From contig JAWZYU010000034.1 of assembly GCA_038380435.1 (NCBI GenBank), positions 19,757,404-19,821,403 on the forward strand: a DNA stretch of 64,000 nt, written 5' to 3'. Within the stretch, counting starts at the first letter, position 1, and each line of letters opens with the position of its first letter. The position numbers and the translations under genes were made by a program. Shown piece by piece: positions 50,101 to 59,460 of this stretch. The DNA is from Ryuthela nishihirai (taxonomy: Eukaryota; Arthropoda; Arachnida; Araneae; Heptathelidae). The notes below the pieces were generated by a model. The model worked only from the letters and a program-made list of their open reading frames with translations, was not told the origin of the DNA and did not search any database.

Positions 50101-50858
50101 TAATCATTGCAGACCAGATCCCACAGCAGTGTTCCATCTTCACTGCTGAGTTGCATGCTATCAGCATTGCCTTGGACCATATAGCAGCTAAGCACCATCG
50201 TCGGTGTGTGCTTTACACCGACTCGCTTAGCTCGCTACAGGCTTTGATCTCGGTGAGGCATCGGCCTCACCCTGTTCTCTCCAAGATCCGCCAGCAGCTC
50301 CATCGTCTGGCAGCCACCACCACGATTCTCTTCTGTTGGGTGCCCGGTCATGTCGGAATCAGGGGCAATGATTTGGCAGATTCTGCTGCCAGGTCAGCCA
50401 CGCCCCTGTCCAACTCTCCGTTGCCGGTTCCATATGTGGATTTCCGGCAGCGTTTCACCATCGAGCTCCGGGCACAGTGGCAGAGATCTTGGTCGGAACA
50501 GCTTACCAACAAGCTCTTTGAGATCAAACCTATCGTCAAACCGTGGCAGTCTTGTTACCGCAGGAATCGTAAGGAGGAAGTTGTTCTTGCTCGGCTCCGC
50601 TTAGGTCACTCGTTTTTAACTCACTCTTTTCTACTTAAGGCGGACGCAGTACCTAAGTGCGAGTTTTGTGACACCATTTTAACCGTTAAACATATTTTAC
50701 TTCATTGTCTCGCTTTTAACCTTGAACGCAAAATGTATTTTAGCTTCCACAATTTTATGGCTGAGCCTCTTACACTCCGCCATCTTTTATCTGATGAATC
50801 GTTTTTAACTCCTGTTTTCGACTTTTTACGTTTTACAGGTTATTTTACACGTCTTTGA
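47148..50858 (+). CDS. LINE ORF2: AP endonuclease, reverse transcriptase, RNase H
   Basis: A 1236-aa polyprotein carrying out target-primed reverse transcription: it nicks DNA, primes on the nick, copies the element RNA and removes the template. Endonuclease (about 1-215): N8 in QWNCRG, E35 in QET, Y104, D132 and N134 in GDFN, D183, and S206-D207-H208. Reverse transcriptase (about 480-760): motif A with D580 and D586 (FDIEKAYD), motif B GVPQG at 636-640, and the catalytic YVDD at 668-671. RNase H (about 960-1090): D968, E1001, D1025, H1068 and D1078, the full catalytic set. C-terminal CX2CX7HX4C motif: C1171, C1174, H1182, C1187. No catalytic residue that I checked is missing. The start is the ATG directly after the ORF1 stop. 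Base use turns AT-rich from about 50,590 into the 3' UTR. Confidence 0.95.
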   Translation: MATLLQWNCRGFQRNIDDIKVLLREHQPLCVCLQETFLQTANNPTIRHFSLVRRDRDGDGPAHGGVAILVSNHSPFQVIPLTTNLEAVAIRLFVGFSLTVCSVYLPPGSVVFRDDLDDLVSQLPSPFLIMGDFNGHSPLWGSADTNGRGRVLEQWLLDPSLSLLNTGVSTYFHSPTRSFTAIDLTICSSSILPLFTWEVEDNPYGSDHLPVVCTISRGGPCSPSRVSRWRLDRADWSGFELLSELDDHSVSQEPINVAVAELTDCIVHAAASTIPQTSTRFPRFPKPWWNPDCTAARKAQNKAWGVFRRYPTSPNLEAFKRARAKARFVRRQSQKESWMKYTSSITRTTSSKVVWDKVRKMGGKYTSHSLSILEHNGQAIAEPRAIADILGESFSTISSLSSYSPEFLAQKSRAERSPLSFHSNGLESYNRPFTAEELRRALHTSCASAVGPDNVHYAMLQHLSPLSKDRLLRIFNRIFIEEQFPDSWREAIVLAFPKPGKDPKIPSNYRPIALTSCVCKVLERMVNTRLAWYLEHHGLLSNTQCGFRRHRSTLDHLIRLESAIRNSFLRREHLVSVFFDIEKAYDTAWRFGILRDLHSFGLRGHMPIFIANFLSSRVFRVRVGNTLSRPFPQEQGVPQGCVLSVMLFAVKINSITRQLPPTVGNALYVDDFSIFCSSSSMRVIERQLQTALNNLSVWAMANGFRFSPQKTACVHFCRKRNLHLDPELRLGGTIIPVLAETKFLGLIFDRKLTFLSHIRHLRSKCTRALNIIKVLSSLSWGADRCSLLRLYRALVRSILDYGSQVYDSARDSVVKVLDPLHHQALRVCTGAFRTSPVQSLYVETDESSLSIRRQQLPLQYASKLRSLPGHPTWDCVFSPRWEMLYQNRPTAIRPFGLRVRGYLRDINTSLDSIAQSTAEPLPPWLAVSPSCEFSLCRTGKAFTPDCVYRQLFASHRAEHPDFLPVFTDGSKSGTSVGSATVCCDVIIADQIPQQCSIFTAELHAISIALDHIAAKHHRRCVLYTDSLSSLQALISVRHRPHPVLSKIRQQLHRLAATTTILFCWVPGHVGIRGNDLADSAARSATPLSNSPLPVPYVDFRQRFTIELRAQWQRSWSEQLTNKLFEIKPIVKPWQSCYRRNRKEEVVLARLRLGHSFLTHSFLLKADAVPKCEFCDTILTVKHILLHCLAFNLERKMYFSFHNFMAEPLTLRHLLSDESFLTPVFDFLRFTGYFTRL

Positions 50859-51049
50859 TTTTTACCCTGTTTCCTGGTTTTTACTCTTGTTTGTGGTTTT
50901 AAACAGGTCCTATACACCCATTTTTATTGTTAACTTCTACACTTGTTACCTTTTACTCTTTTTACTTGTCGTTTTGTGCCGTTTTGTTTGTGTTCATTTT
51001 AATTTTGGTTGTGGGTTATGCGACTTTTATCCCTTTTTATCGTTTGTTT

Positions 51050-51080
51050 GGCGCAATATAGCCTTAGTTGCTGTTGCGCC
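51050..51080 (+). other. 3'-terminal hairpin of the LINE
   Basis: GGCGCAA (51050-51056) pairs with TTGCGCC (51074-51080), extendable by a wobble pair and an A-T pair. It lies directly before AATAAA. Stem-loops at this place serve as the recognition site for reverse transcriptase in several LINEs; for this one that is inference. Confidence 0.7.
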
Positions 51081-51086
51081 AATAAA
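51081..51086 (+). terminator. Polyadenylation signal AATAAA
   Basis: Canonical hexamer about 20 bases from the element end. It is placed to define the RNA 3' end. Confidence 0.7.
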
Positions 51087-51106
51087 CCCCAAACAACCAA
51101 ACCAAA

Positions 51107-51118
51107 CCTAATGAACGG
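51107..51118 (+). repeat. Target-site duplication, right copy
   Basis: CCTAATGAACGG, identical to 45174-45185. It continues with TACAAAGTAAAAC in perfect phase with the interrupted monomer, so no target DNA was lost. Confidence 0.9.
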
Positions 51119-52090
51119 TACAAAGTAAAACTCGAAATCTGTATCTAAATATTATCGAATTTCATTTATTTTTCAGCTGATGTTTATATTTAAGTTTCTC
51201 ATTCTTGAACAGAGGATTATCTCCTAATGATCGGTACAAAGTAAAACTCGAAATCTGTATCTAAATATTATCGAATTTCATTTTTTTTTCAGCTGATGTT
51301 CCTATTTAAGTTTCTCATTCTTGAACAGAGGATTATCTCCTAATGATCGGGACAAAGTAAAACTCGAAATCTGTATCTAAATATTATCGAATTTCATTTT
51401 TTTTCAGCTGATGTTTATATTTAAGTTTCTCATTCTTGAACAGAGGATTATCTCCTAATGATCGGTACAAAGTAAAACTCGAAATCTGTATCTAAATATT
51501 ATCGAATTTCATTTTTTTTTCAGCTGATGTTTCTATTTATGTTTCTCATTCTTGAACAGAGGATTATCTCCTAATGAACGGTACAAAGTAAAACTCGAAA
51601 TCTGTATCTAAATATTATCGAATTTCATTTATTTTTCAGCTGATGTTTATATTCAAGTTTCTCATTCTTGAACAGAGGATTATCTCCTAATGATCGGTAC
51701 AAAGTAAAACTCGAAATCTGTATCTAAATATTATCGAATTTCATTTTTTTTCAGCTGATGTTTATATTTAAGTTTCTCATTCTTGAACAGAGGATTATCT
51801 CCTAATGAACGGTACAAAGTAAAACTCGAAATCTGTATCTAAATATTATCGAATTTCATTTTTTTTTCAGCTGATGTTCCTATTTAAGTTTCTCATTCTT
51901 GAACAGAGGATTATCTCCTAATGATCGGTACAAAGTAAAACTCGAAACCTGTATCTAAATATTATCGAATTTCATTTTTTTTTCAGCTGATGTTCCTATT
52001 TAAGTTTCTCATTCTTGAACAGAGGATTATCTCCTAATGATCGGGACAAAGTAAAACTCGAAATCTGTATCTAAATATTATCGAATTTCA

Positions 52091-52782
52091 TTTTTTTTTC
52101 AGCTGATGTTCCTATTTAAGTTTCTCATTCTTGAACAGAGGATTATCTCCTAATGAACGGTACAAAGTAAAACTCGAAATCTGTATCTAAATATTATCGA
52201 ATTTCATTTTTTTTCAGTTGATGTTTATATTTAAGTTTGTCATTCTTGAACAGAGGATTATCTCCTAATGAACGGTACAAAGTAAAACTCGAAATCTGTA
52301 TCTAAATATTATCGAATTTCATTTTTTTTCAGCTGATGTTTCTATTTATGTTTCTCATTCTTGAACAGAGGATTATCTCCTAATGATCGGGACAAAGTAA
52401 AACTCGAAATCTGTATCTAAATATTATGGAATTACATTTTTTTTTCAGCTGATGTTCCTATTTAAGTTTCTCATTCTTGAACAGAGGATTATCTCCTAAT
52501 GAACGGTACAAAGTAAAACTCGAAATCTGTATCTAAATATTATCGAATTTCATTTTTTTTCAGTTGATGTTTATATTTAAGTTTGTCATTCTTGAACAGA
52601 GGATTATCTCCTAATGAACGGTACAAAGTAAAACTCGAAATCTGTATCTAAATATTATCGAATTTCATTTTTTTTCAGCTGATGTTTCTATTTATGTTTC
52701 TCATTCTTGAACAGAGGATTATCTCCTAATGATCGGGACAAAGTAAAACTCGAAATCTGTATCTAAATATTATGGAATTACA
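52091..52782 (+). repeat. Recent tandem duplication of a three-monomer unit (346 bp)
   Basis: Two adjacent trimers share two private variants, GTTTGTCATTC (52235 and 52581) and TATGGAATTACAT (52425 and 52771), both 346 bp apart. This is the smallest recent duplication that can be traced directly. Confidence 0.9.
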
Positions 52783-55700
52783 TTTTTTTTTCAGCTGATG
52801 TTCCTATTTAAGTTTCTCATTCTTGAACAGAGGATTATCTCCTAATGAACGGTACAAAGTAAAACTCGAAACCTGTATCTAAATATTATCGAATTTCATT
52901 TTTTTTCAGTTGATGTTTATATTTAAGTTTCTCATTCTTGAAAAGAGGATTATCTCCTAATGATCGGTACAAAGTAAAACTCGAAATCTGTATCTAAATA
53001 TTATCGAATTTCATTTTTTTTCAGCTGATGTTTCTATTTATGTTTCTCATTCTTGAACAGAGGATTATCTCCAAATGATCGGGACAAAGTAAAACTCGAA
53101 ATCTGTATCTAAATATTATCGAATTTCATTTTTTTTTCAGCTGATGTTCCTATTTAAGTTTCTCATTCTTGAACAGAGGATTATCTCCTAATGAACGGTA
53201 CAAAGTAAAACTCGAAACCTGTATCTAAATATTATCGAATTTCATTTTTTTTCAGTTGATGTTTATATTTAAGTTTCTCATTCTTGAAAAGAGGATTATC
53301 TCCTAATGATCGGTACAAAGTAAAACTCGAAATCTGTATCTAAATATTATCGAATTTCATTTTTTTTCAGCTGATGTTTATATTTAAGTTTCTCATTCTT
53401 GAACAGAGGATTATCTCCTAATGAACGGTACAAAGTAAAACTCGAAATCTGTATCTAAATATTATCGAATTTCATTTTTTTTCAGTTGATGTTTATATTT
53501 AAGTTTCTCATTCTTGAACAGAGGATTATCTCCTAATGAACGGTACAAAGTAAAACTCGAAATCTGTATCTAAATATTATCGAATTTCATTTTTTTTCAG
53601 CTGATGTTTCTATTTATGTTTCTCATTCTTGAACAGAGGATTAACTCCTAATGATCGGGACAAAGTAAAACTCGAAATCTGTATCTAAATATTATCGAAT
53701 TTCATTTTTTTTTCAGCTGATGTTCCTATTTAAGTTTCTCATTCTTGAACAGAGGATTATCTCCTAATGAACGGTACAAAGTAAAACTCGAAACCTGTAT
53801 CTAAATATTATCGAATTTCATTTTTTTTCAGTTGATGTTTATATTTAAGTTTCTCATTCTTGAAAAGAGGATTATCTCCTAATGATCGGTACAAAGTAAA
53901 ACTCGAAATCTGTATCTAAATATTATCGAATTTCATTTTTTTTCAGCTGATGTTTATATTTAAGTTTCTCATTCTTGAACAGAGGATTATCTCCTAATGA
54001 ACGGTACAAAGTAAAACTCGAAATCTGTATCTAAATATTATCGAATTTCATTTTTTTTCAGCTGATGTTTCTAATTATGTTTCTCATTCTTGAACAGAGG
54101 ATTATCTCCTAATGATCGGGACAAAGTAAAACTCGAAATCTGTATCTAAATATTATCGAATTTCATTTTTTTTTCAGCTGATGTTTATATTTAAGTTGCT
54201 CATTCTTGAACAGAGGATTATCTCCTAATGAACGGTACAAAGTAAAACTCGAAACCTGTATCTAAATATTATCGAATTTCATTTTTTTTCAGTTGATGTT
54301 TATATTTAAGTTTCTCATTCTTGAACAGAGGATTATCTCCTAATGATCGGTACAAAGTAAAACTCGAAATCTGTATCTAAATATTATCGAATTTCATTTT
54401 TTTTCAGTTGATGTTTCTATTTATGTTTCTCATTCCTGAACAGAGGATTATCTCCTAATGAACGGTACAAAGTAAAACTCGAGACCTGTATCTAAATATT
54501 ATCGAATTTCATTTTTTTTCAGTTGATGTTTATATTTAAGTTTCTCATTCTTGAAAAGAGGATTATCTCCTAATGATCGGTACAAAGTAAAACTCGAAAT
54601 CTGTATCTAAATATTATCGAATTTCATTTTTTTTCAGCTGATGTTTATATTTAAGTTTCTCATTCTTGAACAGAGGATTATCTCCTAATGATCGGTACAA
54701 AGTAAAACTCGAAATCTGTATCTAAATATTATCGAATTTCATTTTTTTTCAGTTGATGTTTATATTTAAGTTCTCATTCTTGAAAAGAGGATTATCTCCT
54801 AATGATCGGTACAAAGTAAAACTCGAAATCTGTATCTAAATATTATCGAATTTCATTTTTTTTTCAGCTGATGTTCCTATTTAAGTTACTCATTCTTGAA
54901 CAGAGGATTATCTCCTAATGATCGGTACAAAGTAAAACTCGAAACCTGTATCTAAATATTATCGAATTTCATTTTTTTTCAGTTGATGTTTATATTTAAG
55001 TTTCTCATTCTTGAACAGAGGATTATCTCCTAATGAACGGTACAAAGTAAAACTCGAAATCTGTATCTAAATATTATCGAATTTCATTTTTTTTCAGTTG
55101 ATGTTTATATTTAAGTTTCTCATTCTTGAACAGAGGATTATCTCCTAATGATCGGGACAAAGCAAAACTCGAAATCTGTATCTAAATATTATCGAATTTC
55201 ATTTTTTTTTCAGCTGATGTTCCTATTTAAGTTTCTAATTCTTGAACAGAGGATTATCTCCTAATTATCGGTACAAAGTAAAACTCGAAATCTGTATCTA
55301 AATATTATCGAATTTCATTTTTTTTCAGTTGATGTTTATATTTAAGTTTCTCATTCTTGAAAAGAGGAATATCTCCTAATGATCGGTACAAAGTAAAACT
55401 CGAAATCTGTATCTAAATATTATTGAATTTCATTTTTTTTCAGCTGATGTTTATATTTAAGTTTCTCATTCTTGAACAGAGGATTATCTCCTAATGATCG
55501 GTACAAAGTAAAACTCGAAATCTGTATCTAAATATTATCGAATTTCATTTTTTTTCAGTTGATGTTTATATCTAAGTTTCTCATTCTTGAAAAGAGGATT
55601 ATCTCCTAATGATCGGTACAAAGTAAAACTCGAAATCTGTATCTAAATATTATCGAATTTCATTTTTTTTTCAGCTGATGTTCCTATTTAAGTTTCTCAT

Positions 55701-56339
55701 TCTTGAACAGAGGATTATCTCCTAATGAACGTTACTAAGTAAAACTCGAAACCTGTATCTAAATATTATCGAATTTCATTTTTTTTCAGTTGATGTTTAT
55801 ATTTAAGTTTCTCATTCTTGAAAAGAGGATTATCTCCTAATGATCGGTACAAAGTAAAACTCGAAATCTGTATCTAAATATTATCGAATTTCATTTTTTT
55901 TCAGCTGATGTTTATATTTAAGTTCCTCATTCTTGAACAGAGGATTATCTCCTAATGATCGGGACAAAGTAAAACTCGAAATCTGTATCTAAATATTATC
56001 GAATTTCATTTTTTTCAGCTGATGTTTCTATTTATGTTTCTCATTCTTGAACAGAGGATTATCTCCTAATGATCGGGACAAAGTAAAACTCGAAATCTGT
56101 ATCTAAATATTATCGAATTTCATTTTTTTTCAGCTGATGTTTCTATTTATGTTTCTCATTCTTGAACAGAGGATTATCTCCTAATGAACGGTACAAAGTA
56201 AAACTCGAAATCTGTATCTAAATATTATCGAATTTCATTTTTTTTCAGCTGATGTTTATATTTAAATTTCTCATTCTTGAACAGAGGATTATCTCCTAAT
56301 GATCGGGACAAAGTAAAACTCGAAATCTGTATCTAAATA

Positions 56340-56830
56340 TTATCGAATTTCATTTTTTTTCAGCTGATGTTCCTATTTAAGCTTCTCATTCTTGAACAGA
56401 GGATTATCTCCTAATGATCGGGACAAAGTAAAACTCGAAATCTGTATCTAAATATTATCGAATTTCATTTTTTTTTCAGCTGATGTTCCTATTTAAGTTA
56501 CTCATTCTTGAACAGAGGATTATCTCCTAATGATCGGTACAAAGTAAAACTCGAAACCTGTATCTAAATATTATCGAATTTCATTTTTTTTCAGCTGATG
56601 TTCCTATTTAAGTTTCTCATTCTTGAACAGAGGATTATCTCCTAATGATCGGTACAAAGTAAAACTCGAAACCTGTATCTAAATATTATCGAATTTAATT
56701 TTTTTTTCAGCTGATGTTGCTATTTACGTTTTTCATTCTTGAACAGAGGATTATCTCCTAATGATCGGGACAAAGTAAAACTTGAAATCTGTATCTAAAT
56801 GTTATGGAATTTCATTTTTTTTTCAGCTGA
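56340..56830 (+). repeat. Satellite module, copy 4
   Basis: AAGCTTCTC (56380), AAGTTACTC, GAATTTAAT and CTTGAAATC occur in the same order as at 21.4 and 31.4 kb, with own additions (GTTGCTATTTACG, AATGTTATGGAAT). It lies beyond the LINE, so the module spread before or independently of the insertion. Confidence 0.8.
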
Positions 56831-59040
56831 TGTTCCTATTTAAGTTTCTCATTCTTGAACAGAGGATTATCTCCTAATGATCGGTACAAAGTAAAACTCG
56901 AAACCTGTATCTAAATATTATCGAATTTCATTTATTTTCAGCTGATGTTTATATTTAAGTTTCTCATTCTTGAACAGAGGATTATCTCCTAATGATCGGT
57001 ACAAAGTAAAACTCGAAATCTGTATCTAAATATTATCGAATTTCATTTTTTTTTCAGCTGATGTTCCTATTTAAGTTTCTCATTCTTGAACAGAGGATTA
57101 TCTCCTAATGATCGGGACAAAGTAAAACTCGAAATCTGTATCTAAATATTATCGAATTTCATTTTTTTTCAGCTGATGTTTATATTTAAGTTTCTCATTC
57201 TTGAACAGAGGATTATCTCCTAATGATCGGTACAAAGTAAAACTCGAAATCTGTATCTAAATATTATCGAATTCCATTTTTTTTTCAGCTGATGTTTCTA
57301 TTTATGTTTCTCATTCTTGAACAGAGGAATATCTCCTAATGAACGGTACAAAGTAAAACTCGAAATCTGTATCTAAATATTATCGAATTTCATTTTTTTT
57401 TCAGCTGATGTTTATATTTAAGTTTCTCATTCTTGAACAGAGTATTATCTCCTAATGATCGGTACAAAGTAAAACTCGAAATCTGTATCTAAATATTATC
57501 GAATTTCATTTTTTTTCAGCTTATGTTTATATTTAAGTTTCTCATTCTTGAACAGAGGATTATCTCCTAATGAACGGTACAAAGTAAAACTCGAAATCTG
57601 TATCTAAATATTATCGAATTTCATTTTTTTTTCAGCTGATGTTCCTATTTAAGTTTCTCATTCTTGAACAGAGGATTATCTCCTAATGATCGGTACAAAG
57701 TAAAACTCGAAACCTGTATCTAAATATTATCGAATTTCATTTTTTTTTCAGCTGATGTTCCTATTTAAGTTTCTCATTCTTGAACAGAGGATTATCTCCT
57801 AATGATCGGGACAAAGTAAAACTCGAAATCTGTATCTAAATATTATCGAATTTCATTTTTTTTTCAGCTGATGTTCCTATATAAGTTTCTCATTCTTGAA
57901 CAGAGGATTATCTCCTAATGATCGGGACAAAGTAAAACTAGAAATCTGTATCTAAATATTATCTAATTTCATTTTTTTTCAGCTGATGTTTATATTTAAG
58001 TTTCTCATTCTTGAACAGAGGATTATCTCCTAATAAACGGTACAAAGTAAAACTCGAAATCTGTATCTAAATATTATCGAATTTCATTTTTTTTCAGCTG
58101 ATGTTTCTATTTATGTTTCTCATTCTTGAACAGAGGATTATCTCCTAATGAACGGTATAAAGTAAGACTCGAAATCTGTATCTAAATATTATCGAATTTC
58201 ATTTTTTTTCAGCTGATGTTTCTATTTATGTTTCTCATTCTTGAACAGATGATTATCTCCTAATGAACGGTACAAAGTAAAACTCGAAATCTGTATCTAA
58301 ATATTATCGAATTTCATTTTATTTCAGCTGATGTTTCTATTTATGTTTCTCATTCTTGAACAGAGGATTATCTCCTAATGAACGGTACAAAGTAAAACTC
58401 GAAATCTGTATCTAAATATTATCGAATTTCATTTTTTTTCAGCTGATGTTTATATTTAAGTTTCTCATTCTTGAACAGAGGATTATCTCCTAATGATCGG
58501 TACAAAGTAAAACAAGAAATCTGTATCTAAATATTATCGAATTTCATTTTTTTTTCAGCTTGTGTTCCTATTTAAGTTTCTCATTCTTGAACAGAGGATT
58601 ATCTCCTAATGATCGGGACAAAGTAAAACTCGAAATCTGTATCTAAATATTATCGAATTTCATTTTTTTTTCAGCTGATGTTCCTATTTAAGTTTCTCAT
58701 TCTTGAACAGAGGATTATCTCCTAATGATCGGGACAAAGTAAAACTCGAAATCTGTATCTAAATATTATCGAATTTCATTTTTTTTCAGTTGATGTTTAT
58801 ATTTAAGTTTCTCATTCTTGAAAAGAGGATTATCTCCTAATGATCGGTACAAAGTAAAACTCGAAATCTGTATCTAAATATTATCGAATTTCATTTTTTT
58901 TTCAGCTGATGTTTATATTTAAGTTTCTCATTCTTGAACAGAGGATTATCTCCTAATGAACGGTACAAAGTAAAACTCGAAATCTGTATCTAAATATTAT
59001 CGAATTTCATTTTTTTTCAGCTGATGTTTCTATTTATGTT

Positions 59041-59460
59041 TCTCATTCTTGAACAGATGATTATCTCCTAATGATCGGGACAAAGTAAAACTCGAAATCG
59101 TATCTAAATATTATCGAATTTCATTTTTTTTCAGCTGATGTTTCTATTTATGTTTCTCATTCTTGAACAGAGGATTATCTCCTAATGAACGGTACAAAGT
59201 AAAACTCGAAATCTGTATCTAAATATTATCGAATTTCATTTTTTTCAGCTGATGTTCCTATTTAAGTTTCTCATTCTTGAACAGAGGATTATCTCCTAAT
59301 GATCGGTACAAAGTAAAACTCGAAATCTGTATCTAAATATTATCGAAATTCATTTTTTTTCAGCTGATGTTTATATTTAAGTTTCTCATTCTTGAACAGA
59401 TGATTATCTCCTAATGATCGGGACAAAGTAAAACTCGAAATCGTATCTAAATATTATCGA
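59041..59460 (+). repeat. Doubly marked monomers in two subfamily backgrounds
   Basis: The rare pair ACAGATGATTA plus a two-base deletion (CGAAATCGTATC) occurs near 59055-59091 in a B-type unit and near 59397-59443 in an A-type unit. A related GAAATTCAT variant occurs near 59345 and 59689. Confidence 0.75.

Larger units (their letters stand above)
45186..51106 (+). mobile_element. Full-length non-LTR retrotransposon (I superfamily-like LINE)
   Basis: A 5.9-kb GC-rich insertion in AT-rich satellite. In order: 5' UTR (45186-45874), gag-like ORF1, ORF2 with AP endonuclease, reverse transcriptase and RNase H, 3' UTR, AATAAA and a CCAAA-type tail. It is bounded by identical 10-12 bp duplications, and the satellite reads on in phase across the insertion. 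There is no LTR or integrase. RNase H after the reverse transcriptase separates it from Jockey, CR1 and R1 and fits the I, LOA or related lineages; I cannot settle the clade by eye. No stop or frameshift interrupts either frame, so the copy may be autonomous and young. Confidence 0.95.
50859..51106 (+). other. LINE 3' UTR and tail
   Basis: T-rich non-coding segment after the ORF2 stop. It ends with a terminal hairpin, AATAAA and a C/A tail (CCCCAAACAACCAAACC type) rather than poly(A). The 74-aa open frame at 50887-51111 is hydrophobic, crosses the element end and is not a gene. Confidence 0.85.

Noticed and set aside
45186..51106. R1/R2-type site-specific rDNA element, or an LTR retrotransposon
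   Set aside because: There is no rDNA flank, restriction-like endonuclease, long terminal repeat, protease or integrase; the presence of RNase H also argues against R1.
50887..51111. 74-aa hydrophobic frame after ORF2
   Set aside because: It lies in the T-rich 3' UTR, runs through the polyadenylation signal and ends outside the element.
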